From Pyxidicoccus parkwaysis (GTDB lineage Bacteria > Myxococcota > Myxococcia > Myxococcales > Myxococcaceae), in contig NZ_CP071090.1 of assembly GCF_017301735.1 (NCBI RefSeq), forward strand, positions 5,446,001 through 5,510,000: a stretch of 64,000 nt of DNA, read 5' to 3'. The position numbers were made by a program, and so were the translations under genes. Each line of letters opens with the position of its first letter. Within the stretch, counting starts at the first letter, position 1. Under the pieces are notes generated by a model. That model saw nothing but the letters and a program-made list of their open reading frames with translations. It made no database searches and was not told where the DNA came from. This document shows, in pieces, positions 18,206 to 26,648 of this stretch.

Positions 18206-19444
18206 TCAGCAAGCGTGATCGCAGATCGTCATGGTCGTGCACGTCTGCGTGCAGTCGCAGAAGATCTTGCCCGACGGACAGTCCTCCTCGTCCGGGGGAG
18301 GCGGGGGCGGAGGCGGAGGGGGCGGCGGGTACCACGCGGTGCGCAGCTGGCCGGACGCGGTACCGCAGGTGATGCCCAGACGGTCCATGTACGTCCCCGA
18401 CCGCACGCGAACCCCCAGCACCACGGGATACTGCGAGGGACAGTAATAGGTGGTGGAGGTGCCGCCGCTGCCGCCCACCTTGGCACCCGCGCTGTTGTCC
18501 GAGCACATGGCCTGCACGGCGTCCACGTGGTCGCTGGACGTCCACATCCGCACGCCCCTCATCGTCGTTCCGGACGGGCATGAGCTGGTTCCGGCCGGGC
18601 CGCCTCCCCAACCGCCGAACGTCGCGCCATCACCGTTCCAGCAACCCACCTGCAGCTGGTCCATCCAACTGCCGCTACGCACCGTAAGTGCGTTGACCGA
18701 GCTCCCGCCGCTGCACTGGAAGATGCCGGGGGTGCCGCCCGTGCCTCCGTACAGGTCCTCATAATCCCGGGTGGCACACTGCTCGCCGTGCTCGCGGCAG
18801 TACGCGTAACGGATGCCGCGGATGTCATCGGCCGTCAGGTAGTTCCCTTCGTTGCACATCACGGACTGCGGGTACTGGGTGTCCTTGCAGGTCCAGACTC
18901 CCTCCACGTAGATGTCCCCCAGACCGAAGGCGTGGCCGAACTCGTGGAGGATGGTTTGGGCGTCGCGGTCATCCGAGTAGATGGTGATGACCGGGTGCGT
19001 GCAGAACACGAAACAGTCGCCGGAGTAGAACGAGCGGCCCGTTTCGGCGGGGAACGTCACGTCGATATGGGACGAGTCCTGCACGATGTCCACCTGGCGG
19101 GTGATGGCAATGCCAGGCATGACGCGCAGCGGCTCGAGCCACTGCAGGACGGCGTCGCGCACCAGCCCGTTGAGGCGGTCGCGCTCCGTCTGGGGAATGG
19201 ACGGGTCGAAATTCGTCTTGACCCGGATGGGCTCCCAGACATGCGCCATCAGGTTGGGAATGGCATGGCTTATCGGCTCGAAGTTCTGCTCCTGCGAGGC
19301 CAGCTCTGGCTGCGGATTGACGGGCTCTTCCGTCTCGATTCCGCCGCAAGCAACGAGCCACAGCCCGACGACGGCGGCCCGGAGCCCCCGCCAGCTTCCA
19401 CCGCGCCGTCCCCCCGGCGCGTCCTGCTTACCAATGCGAAACAC
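18206..19444 (-). CDS. Zinc metalloprotease lipoprotein with two Cys-containing repeats
   Basis: The protein has 412 residues from a GTG at 19444, chosen because CGGAG lies five bases upstream and a lipoprotein signal follows (LRAAVVGLWLVACGG). The protease domain has ILHEFGHAFGLGDIY (HExxHxxGxxD, matrixin-like). After it come two repeats containing G-S/T-W/Y-M-D-R/Q-L with paired cysteines (SGSWMDQLQVGC; SGTYMDRLGITC), a pattern seen in jacalin-like or related carbohydrate-binding tails. A run of 12 prolines leads to a final short Cys-rich tail. Likely a secreted degradative enzyme. It is one of four such proteases in this window. Confidence 0.82.
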   Translation of the reverse strand: MFRIGKQDAPGGRRGGSWRGLRAAVVGLWLVACGGIETEEPVNPQPELASQEQNFEPISHAIPNLMAHVWEPIRVKTNFDPSIPQTERDRLNGLVRDAVLQWLEPLRVMPGIAITRQVDIVQDSSHIDVTFPAETGRSFYSGDCFVFCTHPVITIYSDDRDAQTILHEFGHAFGLGDIYVEGVWTCKDTQYPQSVMCNEGNYLTADDIRGIRYAYCREHGEQCATRDYEDLYGGTGGTPGIFQCSGGSSVNALTVRSGSWMDQLQVGCWNGDGATFGGWGGGPAGTSSCPSGTTMRGVRMWTSSDHVDAVQAMCSDNSAGAKVGGSGGTSTTYYCPSQYPVVLGVRVRSGTYMDRLGITCGTASGQLRTAWYPPPPPPPPPPPPDEEDCPSGKIFCDCTQTCTTMTICDHAC

Positions 19445-19563
19445 ATGTACTCCGTTACGAGTGCAGGGCCCCTGCGAAACCTGCGAATAGCGCCCCTCGG
19501 CCCGCGCGCTCCATGAGACGTTTGGTGACAGCACGAGGCGCATGAGATGGTGCGACCGTGACG

Positions 19564-20025
19564 TCACGACGCTCGCCCCCTACCCCGTTCGACGCCCGTT
19601 TCCTCGTGCTGGACGCTGTGGCTGTCGTCCAACGCGTTGACCACCACCAGGTCGCGCACGCCGGCAGGCACCATGTTCCGGTGCCATGGCCGGTGGTGGT
19701 CGAGGTGCGCACCAAGGCTGCCGCCGAAGGCGCCCGCCGGAGTGCTGTCGGATGGCTCCATCAGCTCCGTCATCGTCGCGGGGTGGGCCGCCACCTGCTC
19801 GAAGGCCTCCAGGACGGTGGCACGCACCCCGAGCTGCGTCAGGTGTGACAGGCGGACGTGCGGGGTGTCTCGCGCGTCGTACAGCCAGCCCAGGACGCCT
19901 TCTCCGGCGTCAAGTGCGGGTCGCACGGCGGCCACCACCGAGCGCACCCACGCCGCGTCGTCCTGCCCACGCGGGGCGTAGGCGGGCTCGGCTGAATCCA
20001 TCAGTGCTCGGGCGCCGCGCGCCAT
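19564..20025 (-). CDS. Hypothetical protein, possible truncated regulator
   Basis: The protein has 153 residues. GGAGG precedes ATG 20025. The N-terminal half (AYAPRGQDDAAWVRSVVAAV, then RPALDAGEGVLGWLYDARD) reminds me of the sensor part of LuxR-type regulators seen in myxobacteria, but no helix-turn-helix follows, so the DNA-binding end may have been lost. The final residues (HEETGVERGRGRAS) look like read-through into unrelated sequence. The first 57 or so codons and the upstream region are duplicated at 21782-22044. Function unknown. Confidence 0.45.
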   Translation of the reverse strand: MARGARALMDSAEPAYAPRGQDDAAWVRSVVAAVRPALDAGEGVLGWLYDARDTPHVRLSHLTQLGVRATVLEAFEQVAAHPATMTELMEPSDSTPAGAFGGSLGAHLDHHRPWHRNMVPAGVRDLVVVNALDDSHSVQHEETGVERGRGRAS

Positions 20026-20117
20026 GCATCCCTCCGTCCGCTCCCGGGCGCCGACACCCCGAGAGCCCCGCTTCCCTCCCCTATACGAGCCAGGAGGCAA
20101 TGGCCGGTCACGGCTCC
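19855..20117. repeat. 263-bp direct repeat, copy 1
   Basis: This block spans the first part of the gene at 19564-20025 and 92 bp before its start. It recurs at 21782-22044 with the same length and few differences. The two copies flank about 1.66 kb of unrelated small genes. Homology ends sharply at CGGCTCC on one side and GACGTG on the other. Confidence 0.85.
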
Positions 20118-20205
20118 GGACGTGAAGTTCGAGCGCAGCCAGGAGGGCGACAGAAGCCCCGTCTCGTCCCGTTCCCATCCCCGCTGGAGGGGCACACTGG
20201 GGCAC

Positions 20206-20478
20206 ATGCAGCCCAACAGGGGCAATCTGCTTGGACGCAAGCGGATGATGACGGGCGACGGGCCCCCGGGTGGCGCCACCACCCAGCGCTTGGACCCGTA
20301 CCTCGCGGACAGCCCCGCCGGATGCAACGTGGGGGACTGGGAGTGCATCCGAGGCGCCATCTACGACGACGTGGGCGGACTGAGCGCCGCCCAGGCCAAC
20401 GCCTGCGTGGCCCGGTGTCCACAGTGGCCTTCACCAGGTTTCATTTCGCCTCAGATGAAACCTGGAGGCGCTGCATGA
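20206..20478 (+). CDS. Possible small Cys-containing protein
   Basis: Ninety residues are open from ATG 20206, with a section (RLDPYLADSPAGCNVGDWEC, then AQANACVARCP) whose four cysteines look selected. The start lies inside a dispersed repeat block and no good ribosome site is seen. It may be a fragment of a larger lost gene. Confidence 0.25.
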   Translation: MQPNRGNLLGRKRMMTGDGPPGGATTQRLDPYLADSPAGCNVGDWECIRGAIYDDVGGLSAAQANACVARCPQWPSPGFISPQMKPGGAA

Positions 20479-20500
20479 GCCCAGCCGAGATGGATGAGGT

Positions 20501-20860
20501 TCAGGGCACGGGATGCGGATATCGAGCGTCGCCCGGAAAGGTGCCAACCGGCGCCAGGGCACCAACCACCGCGACCACCGCAGGCGGGGTTTGCATTTCC
20601 CAGCCGTCCCACCCCGGAATGTAGCAATTGCCGGGCTGGGTCCACTGCCCAAGCGTATTCTTGTGCACATGCGCGACGACGCACAGCCTGTACCCGTTGA
20701 ATTCGTAATAAGTGAAGGCCTGCTTGGTTTGCCGCGCCTGTGCCGAAACATTCACATAGACGGACGCGGAGAAATTCGCATTGTTGACCGCATTCGCGGC
20801 ATCTGCATTTGTGAAATTGGCTGGAACTCCCCACTGACACTTCGTCATATTCCAAGGCAT
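20501..20860 (-). CDS. Small hypothetical protein, no family recognised
   Basis: The protein has 119 residues. GGAG lies 11 bases upstream of ATG 20860. Codons are less GC-rich than neighbours (AATATG, TTCGCG-poor stretches, several AT-ending codons), suggesting recent acquisition. The sequence ANFTNADAANAVNNANFSAS and YYEFNGYRLCVVAHVHKN looks like a small beta-rich domain rich in Asn and aromatic residues. There is no signal peptide. It sits between the 263-bp repeats. Function unknown. Confidence 0.55.
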   Translation of the reverse strand: MPWNMTKCQWGVPANFTNADAANAVNNANFSASVYVNVSAQARQTKQAFTYYEFNGYRLCVVAHVHKNTLGQWTQPGNCYIPGWDGWEMQTPPAVVAVVGALAPVGTFPGDARYPHPVP

Positions 20861-21358
20861 TTTCTCGTCTCCTCATCCTCTGCCTGAATGGGCAGGTGAA
20901 CGCCAGGGCGACGAATTCCGCGCGACGGGGAAACAAAACCGACGCCATTCCCATCAACGGAATCCGCCAACGTCTAGACGAGAGCCGGAGCGCATTTGTG
21001 AAAAGGATGGGGTGAACAGGGTCCAGGAGAGGCGCCTCACTCCGGGGGCTGCGCGGCCTGTCCACAGGCTGTGAGCAGCGCCCGGGCGGCCCCGGCAGCG
21101 CCCGGGCGGCTCCCGTCCGCGGCCCTCCTCCGCCCCTCCGCTCCAGCCCTCACCTTCAACCGGCCTCCCATTTGCAGTGCCGCAGGGCAGACGGTGAGCT
21201 GCAAGGAAGAGTTGAAGGCCGCCGAGGCGCCGCCCCAGACAGCGCCAGTGGACGCCCAGGCTTCGGATGCGGCGAAATAGCCTGGACGTGGGCGAGCCTC
21301 CGCGATGAGCAGAGGCCGCCATCGGTTGCACCTGAATCACACAACAAGGAGTCCCGAC

Positions 21359-21682
21359 ATGATGCGAGGTTGGATTGCCGCAGGCGTCTTGGTGAGTGCC
21401 ATCGCAACGGGATGTGGCCCCACGGACACCACGGCCGAGGCAGATGCGCTCGGCAGCAGCAAGAGTGCGGCGTGGGGCTGCACCATGGAGCCGTCCTCCA
21501 CCGGCTGTTGGTGGTTCACCTGTAACTCGGACTTCTCCTACGAGGAGGCCTGCGCCGGAGCGCTGGAGGCCGGCACCGACTACTGCGCGTCCCGTGGCGG
21601 CGTCGACAGCAGGAGCCGACTCTGCGCGCATAACGCCACCACCCCGCCGTACCAGGGGAATTACCTCTTCTGCTGCCAGTAA
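21359..21682 (+). CDS. Small Cys-rich lipoprotein
   Basis: The protein has 107 residues. GGAG lies eight bases before ATG 21359. MRGWIAAGVLVSAIATGCGP is a lipoprotein signal with lipobox IATGC. The mature part has about eight further cysteines (for example STGCWWFTCNSDF, then LFCCQ at the very end), so a disulfide-bonded small surface protein is likely. No family recognised. It lies between the 263-bp repeats. Confidence 0.6.
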   Translation: MMRGWIAAGVLVSAIATGCGPTDTTAEADALGSSKSAAWGCTMEPSSTGCWWFTCNSDFSYEEACAGALEAGTDYCASRGGVDSRSRLCAHNATTPPYQGNYLFCCQ

Positions 21683-21763
21683 GGCTCCTGGCCAGACGCG
21701 TCCTGGAGTGGCTCCCTGCCCTCCAGGGCGCCGTCCACGGACGTGAGTGTGACATTCCACACT

Positions 21764-21952
21764 TCAGACAGGGCTGCCCATGACGTGCGGGGTGTCTCGC
21801 GCGTCGTACAGCCAGCCCAGGACGCCTTCTCCGGCGTCCAGTGCGGGTCGCACGGCGGCCACCACCGAGCGCACCCACGCCGCGTCGTCCTGCCCACGCG
21901 GGGCGTAGGCGGGCTCGGCCGAATCCATCAGTACTCGGGCGCCGCTCGCCAT
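21764..21952 (-). pseudogene. Truncated duplicate of the 19564-20025 gene
   Basis: Sixty-two codons from ATG 21952 match the N-terminus of the other copy nearly exactly (MASGARVLMDSAEPAYAPRG against MARGARALMDSAEPAYAPRG). The match stops after RDTPHV, then five unrelated codons and a stop. Confidence 0.8.
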
Positions 21953-22044
21953 GCATCCCTCCATCCGCTCCCGGGCGCCGACGCCCCGAGAGCTCCGCTT
22001 CCCTCCCCTATACGAGCCAGGAGGCAATGGCCGGTCACGGCTCC
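21782..22044. repeat. 263-bp direct repeat, copy 2
   Basis: Second copy of the block at 19855-20117, same orientation. Immediately after it (22044-22112) comes the sequence found inverted at 14141-14211, which suggests that the repeat belongs to a longer dispersed element. Confidence 0.85.
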
Positions 22045-22191
22045 TCTCGGACGTCCTCACCCTCTTCCTGCGCTTGGTGTTCGCCCTGCAGCAGCGGGGG
22101 CACGGCGGCACGATGAGCGGGGGCCAGACCCGTCCGACCCATGTCGAACGGCTGTTCCGGCTCGGCCGCATCGGCCCATGTCGAGCGACAA

Positions 22192-22212
22192 CCGAGTGCG
22201 TCACGCACTCGG
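22192..22212. terminator. Hairpin with 9-bp perfect stem
   Basis: CCGAGTGCG and CGCACTCGG flank a three-base loop (TCA). It lies about 130 bp past the stop of the minus-strand gene at 22339 and may end its transcript. No T-run follows. The surrounding 22113-22338 holds no other supported feature. Confidence 0.4.
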
Positions 22213-22338
22213 CTCGACGCACGGTTTGGTGCAGGCACGCCTCAGCGACCGAACTTCGGGTAGGCCCAGGGGAGCAAAGGATTAGAGGACCGACACACTG
22301 CCAGCACGTGGGGCGCGGCTCAAACCGCAACTGTAAAG

Positions 22339-24033
22339 CTAATTGGCGCCCAACAGGCTGAGTCGGTCGATGATGTCGTCGTAACCCTGTTCGAACTGCC
22401 GCTCCGTCTCGGTGTTCCAGCTCTTGCCACCCGAGATGTCCCTTCCATTGGCATCCTTGCCATTGTCGAAGTTCTGGAGCCCCGCCTTGGCCTTGTCCTT
22501 CACGGCGGCGGAAACCTCGCGGAGTTGCTCCGTCCAGGACTTGTCCTTGCTCGAGAGCACGTCCGTGATGAGGTTCTTCAGCGCGACCTTCCCTGCCTCA
22601 CCCGCGGTGCCGAGGGGCCCCAACGCCAGTCCCGCGATGGTCTCCGCCAGGTCTTCCTTGAACTGACCCGCGTTCTCGGTGCGTTTGATCTCCAAACCAT
22701 ACGCGCCCACCATTGCGCCCGTGAGATTGCCGAGCGTGCGCGCGTAATGGTTATTGACGGGGTGCTTTCCACTCGCGGTCGCGGGGTTGAGCGCCCCTGA
22801 ACGGAGTTGCTTGGGTAGGTCCTCCTTGACGAACTTCGCGAACCCCGGGTCCTTGCTCGCGCCGTTGATGACCGAATCGCGCAGGAACTTCGGCAGCGCC
22901 TGGCCCGTGCGGTCGTAGGCGCTGTTTGGCCCACCCGAATTATTCGTCAATTCATTGATGATGCCGGAGGGGTCCGAGCGGAAAATCTTCTTGAGCCCAT
23001 CCAGTTGGGTCGCACGGGCAGGGTCTGTCTTGTCCCCCAACGTGTTGGCTCCCACGCGGAAGATGTTCGCGCGGAAGTCCGAATACATCGGCCCCTTGAA
23101 CAGGTCTGGCACCTGCCCGAGTATCCTGGCCGCGCCGTCCGACCTGGTGGGCGCTCGGCCCGAGAGGCCGTTGTTGTGCGGCGGCTGTTGCAATCCCTTC
23201 TCGAGGATGGAGAGGAACTTTTCTCTGTTCAGACTTGCGGCGTAGTTCTGGATGAGCTTGGGGTCTGAATTGAGCACGTCCGCGAAGTTCTGCGCCTGGA
23301 GGGTGTTCTTGTTCGCGGTCTTGGCGGATTCATCCAGGAACGTGCGACGAACGGACTCTGGAGTCTCCGGCTGCTTGAGCACTGAGACCATGGCGTCTGG
23401 AATCTGGCTCCTGGCCGCCTCTCGTGCCAGTTCGTTCACCACGTTGGGCGACGCGGAGCCCATGCTCTTGCCGAGCGCCTTCAATGCCGCCGTTTGCTTT
23501 GCGTCTGTTTTGTAGAGCCCCTTCTGGTCATGGGCGATCTGCGCCGATGCGCTGGAGATCAGCTCCTTGCTGTCCTTGTCTCCCAGGCCTGCGTAGAGCT
23601 GTTTGAGATACGCCGGGTCACTCTGGTGCTGCTGGATGGTCTCGGTGAACTCCCGGGTCCGCTCATTCCGCCCCGCGGCTCCGATGTATCTGTCCTTGTC
23701 CTGAAGACGCTGCGCCGCTTCCTTCCCCGTGGGAGCGTTCTTCGGCGCCGTGGGGTCGGTCTCCGCCTTCTTGGGCGGTGTCGTCGGCTTCTTTTCCGGG
23801 GGCTTGACGGGCGGAGGCGAAGGCGGGTCCTGCGGTCGAGGGCTGGGTGTGGGCGAGGACGCACTCAGCTTCGAGAAGTCCTTGGGGGCCTTGCCAAAGC
23901 TGGAGGTGCCTGGGTGCCCGGTGGGAGTCGCCCGCTGCGTCTGGGGCTTGTCCTTGGGCGGCTGTGCCTTCGCGGGCGGAGGCTTGACGGGAGGCGGCTT
24001 CGGCGGGTCTCGGCGGATAGGGGGCGGCGGCAT
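22339..24033 (-). CDS. Pro-rich N-terminus hypothetical protein, 564 aa
   Basis: The first 100 or so residues are a Pro/Lys linker (MPPPPIRRDPPKPPPVKPPP and similar). The rest is a helical, charged domain with no signal peptide and no catalytic motif (for example RLQDKDRYIGAAGRNERTRE; SVRRTFLDESAKTANKNTLQ). A Gly/Ala-rich hydrophobic patch appears late (TIAGLALGPLGTAGEAG). Long soluble proteins with a Pro-rich front end can be secreted effectors or scaffold proteins, but nothing here proves either. GGAG-type sequence lies before ATG 24033. No family recognised. Confidence 0.7.
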   Translation of the reverse strand: MPPPPIRRDPPKPPPVKPPPAKAQPPKDKPQTQRATPTGHPGTSSFGKAPKDFSKLSASSPTPSPRPQDPPSPPPVKPPEKKPTTPPKKAETDPTAPKNAPTGKEAAQRLQDKDRYIGAAGRNERTREFTETIQQHQSDPAYLKQLYAGLGDKDSKELISSASAQIAHDQKGLYKTDAKQTAALKALGKSMGSASPNVVNELAREAARSQIPDAMVSVLKQPETPESVRRTFLDESAKTANKNTLQAQNFADVLNSDPKLIQNYAASLNREKFLSILEKGLQQPPHNNGLSGRAPTRSDGAARILGQVPDLFKGPMYSDFRANIFRVGANTLGDKTDPARATQLDGLKKIFRSDPSGIINELTNNSGGPNSAYDRTGQALPKFLRDSVINGASKDPGFAKFVKEDLPKQLRSGALNPATASGKHPVNNHYARTLGNLTGAMVGAYGLEIKRTENAGQFKEDLAETIAGLALGPLGTAGEAGKVALKNLITDVLSSKDKSWTEQLREVSAAVKDKAKAGLQNFDNGKDANGRDISGGKSWNTETERQFEQGYDDIIDRLSLLGAN

Positions 24034-24169
24034 GTGGAGGCTCCTCTCCTCGCTTCGCGATGGGCATGGAAGGTGTCGCGCCATCCGCCAGCCGGCGAAT
24101 GGTTGCCCATGCAGTCGGGGGAGAAAGAGGGAAGGAGCCTCCCGGCGTCCCAAAAATCTCAGTACTTCG

Positions 24170-24454
24170 TCACGAGCGCGGCGCAGAGGGGTCCCAGCCG
24201 GTCTTCGTGACGTATTCGCTGATGGGCTTCGGGTTCCAGTAGTAGGGCCGGAGCTCGACGATCTGGTGCTGGCGCAGGGTCCAGCACTCAACGATGTCGA
24301 CGGGGATGGGCGCGCCGCCGGCCTGGGGAACGAACTGGCCCTTGACGAATGCGATGACGTGGTCCCCTGAGTCCACGAAGCTGTCGGCGGAGATGTCCAG
24401 GTGGAAGAGACTGGTGCCTCTTGCCCGGGTGAAGCACCTGGGCTTGCCACCCAT
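24170..24454 (-). CDS. SnoaL/NTF2-like protein, possibly N-truncated
   Basis: The 94-residue product has the C-terminal half of an NTF2-like fold: HVIAFVKGQFVPQAGG, then VECWTLRQHQIVELRPYYWN, a pattern typical of SnoaL-like or ketosteroid-isomerase-like proteins. Full members have about 120-140 residues, and the first helices and strand appear to be missing, so it may be a remnant. No clear ribosome site precedes the ATG. Confidence 0.5.
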   Translation of the reverse strand: MGGKPRCFTRARGTSLFHLDISADSFVDSGDHVIAFVKGQFVPQAGGAPIPVDIVECWTLRQHQIVELRPYYWNPKPISEYVTKTGWDPSAPRS

Positions 24455-24539
24455 GAACCATTGCGCCGGTTTTCCCTGCTATTCCCTGCTATGAGGGTGG
24501 TAGTCAATCCCACTGAAATGCAACCAGGGACGGAGCTTC

Positions 24540-26513
24540 ATGACGATGAATGGTCTCTTTCGAGGTCTGGGAGTCGCGGGATTCATGGCGGGCGTCGTGG
24601 CCTGTCAGGGATTGGGAGACGAAGCCACGAGTGTGGGAGACGCCCGACAGGTCGCGGCGCCCGGCGTCGAGGCGATGAAGAATCTCAAGGTGGTCTCTCT
24701 CGACGCCTCCCACGTTCCGACGTTCGTGAAGGGAGATTTCGGCCGCATCGCCGTGAGCAAGGAGCTCCGCTCTGAAAAGACGGAGCAGGTCGCGCTGCGG
24801 CCCCTCCTCGCCGCCCTGGAGCCGTTGTTCCACGCGAGTCCCGAGGAGCTGGTCTTCCAACAGGCCGTGACGGACAACATCGGAGACAGGCACTACGTCT
24901 ACGCACAGCACAAGCATGGACTCGAGGTGGTAGGCGGAGGGCTCGTCCTCCACTCCCGAAACGATGCCGTCTATGCGGTCCATGGAAGCGCTCGCGCCGA
25001 CCTGGACGCACCGCGCATCCCGGGACTCGGTGCGACGGAGGCCGTGGCCCTGGCGAGGAAGGACACTGCGCTCGTGGGTCCACTCGACGCTGGAGCGCGT
25101 CCGCAGCTGGCCTATTGGAAGACGGGGGACGCGCTTTCGCTGGTGTACCGGGTGAACGTGGCCGGCGTCCGCGAGGACGGTGCTCCCGTGGACGAGGAGG
25201 TGGTGGTCGACGCCATGCATGGCGGAATCGTGGCGCGGGCTTCCAATATCCAGACGCTCAAGAACCGGGAGATTCATGACCTCAACCACGACAAGGTCCT
25301 CCCGGGCCCCACCGCCCGGGTGGAGGGTGGCCCGGCGGTCGCCGATGCGGTGGTCAACACCAACTACAACCTGCTGGGGCTGACCTACGACTGCTACAAG
25401 AACCTGTTCAACCGCGACTCCTATGACAACGCGGGGGCGAAGATTGTCAGTTCGGTCCACTATGGGACCAACTACACGAACGCGGGCTGGAGCAGCACGG
25501 CCCAGCAGATGTTGTACGGCGATGGCGATGGGGTGACGTGGGGCAACTTCGCCAACGCGTTGGACGTGACGGCGCACGAGCTCACTCACGCGGTCATCAA
25601 CGCCACCTCGAACCTCCACTACTACGCGGAGCCGGGAGCCCTGAACGAGTCGATGGCCGACAGCATGGGCGCCGTCTGCGAGTGGTACCGCGATGGACAG
25701 GTCGTGAGCGCCAACACCTGGAAGGCCGGCGAGGAAATCTGGACGCCGGGTGTCGCGGGAGATGCCCTGCGCTACATGAACGACCCGAAGAAGGACGGGA
25801 GCTCATTCGACTACTACGACACGACCTATGACACGTTCGTCGAGGTCCACCGGGGCTCGGGCATCCCCAACCTGGCCTTCTACCTGCTGGCCCAGGGTGG
25901 AACGCACCCGCGCGCCCGTTCCTATACCCAGGTGACAGGGATTGGCATCGCCAAGGCGGCGCAGGTCTTCTACCGGGCCATCACGGTGAACCTCCTGGGC
26001 AACAGGCTCGCCGGGTTCGCCGAGGCCAAGGTCGCGACGGAGCAGGCGGCAGCGCAGCTGGGGTACAGCGCCGCGGAGATTGCCTCGGTGACCGCCGCAT
26101 GGAACGCGGTGGGGGTTGGCGCCAATGCCATCGACCACTCGGAGTTCTTCATCCGCCAGACGTATCAGGACGTCCTCGCGCGCCCGGCGGATGCGGGCGG
26201 ACTGGCCTACTACCTGAACATCCTGGGGAGCTGTAACGGGGACGCCACGTGTCTGGCCAACTCCCGCGCACTCATCGCCCAGGGGATGCTCGAGTCACCG
26301 GAGAACCAGCAGCAGGACCCGGACCTGAACCCGGCCTCGCCGAACTACAAGGCCGCCTTCATCACCCATTGCTACACGAACTTCCTGCGGCGTCAGCCGT
26401 CGGCGTCGGAGCATTCCTGGTGGCTGGATGTCCTGAACCGCAGCGACTACCGCCAGGTCGTCAACGGGTTCATCACGTCCCCGGAGTACCGTCAGCGCTT
26501 CGGCAGGCAATAG
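24540..26513 (+). CDS. Thermolysin-type (M4) metalloprotease with DUF4214-like tail
   Basis: The protein has 657 residues. A lipoprotein-type signal ends in GVVACQG. An FTP/PepSY-like propeptide (about 50-235) is followed by the M4 catalytic domain: HELTHAV (about 346) and NESMADSMGAV give the zinc ligands, and HRGSGIPN carries the active-site His. From about 536 to the end there is a DUF4214-like helical region (FIRQTYQDVLARPADAGGLA; YTNFLRRQPSASEHSWWLD). It should be made as a zymogen and act outside the cell as a general protease. GGAG precedes ATG 24540. A strong hairpin at 26533 separates it from the convergent protease gene. Confidence 0.92.
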   Translation: MTMNGLFRGLGVAGFMAGVVACQGLGDEATSVGDARQVAAPGVEAMKNLKVVSLDASHVPTFVKGDFGRIAVSKELRSEKTEQVALRPLLAALEPLFHASPEELVFQQAVTDNIGDRHYVYAQHKHGLEVVGGGLVLHSRNDAVYAVHGSARADLDAPRIPGLGATEAVALARKDTALVGPLDAGARPQLAYWKTGDALSLVYRVNVAGVREDGAPVDEEVVVDAMHGGIVARASNIQTLKNREIHDLNHDKVLPGPTARVEGGPAVADAVVNTNYNLLGLTYDCYKNLFNRDSYDNAGAKIVSSVHYGTNYTNAGWSSTAQQMLYGDGDGVTWGNFANALDVTAHELTHAVINATSNLHYYAEPGALNESMADSMGAVCEWYRDGQVVSANTWKAGEEIWTPGVAGDALRYMNDPKKDGSSFDYYDTTYDTFVEVHRGSGIPNLAFYLLAQGGTHPRARSYTQVTGIGIAKAAQVFYRAITVNLLGNRLAGFAEAKVATEQAAAQLGYSAAEIASVTAAWNAVGVGANAIDHSEFFIRQTYQDVLARPADAGGLAYYLNILGSCNGDATCLANSRALIAQGMLESPENQQQDPDLNPASPNYKAAFITHCYTNFLRRQPSASEHSWWLDVLNRSDYRQVVNGFITSPEYRQRFGRQ

Positions 26514-26532
26514 CCTCGCTGCCGGCACCGCC

Positions 26533-26562
26533 GCTCCTCCCTGGGCTCATCCAGGGAGGGGC
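26533..26562. terminator. Bidirectional hairpin between convergent protease genes
   Basis: GCTCCTCCCTGG and CCAGGGAGGGGC pair over 12 bases (one wobble) around a six-base loop GCTCAT. It lies 20 bp after the M4 protease stop and about 90 bp after the stop of the minus-strand protease, so it can serve both transcripts. Confidence 0.65.
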
Positions 26563-26648
26563 GGGTGAGAGCCTCACGAGCCCAGACCCTTTCATCCATC
26601 AATCACAGGCGTTCAGCAGACCGGAGTGGAAACAGGTCTCGCCAGGCG

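Noticed and set aside
21071-21280. A 69-codon plus-strand frame
   Set aside because: Ala/Pro-rich start without ribosome site and without any recognisable domain; it may be the tail of a lost gene.
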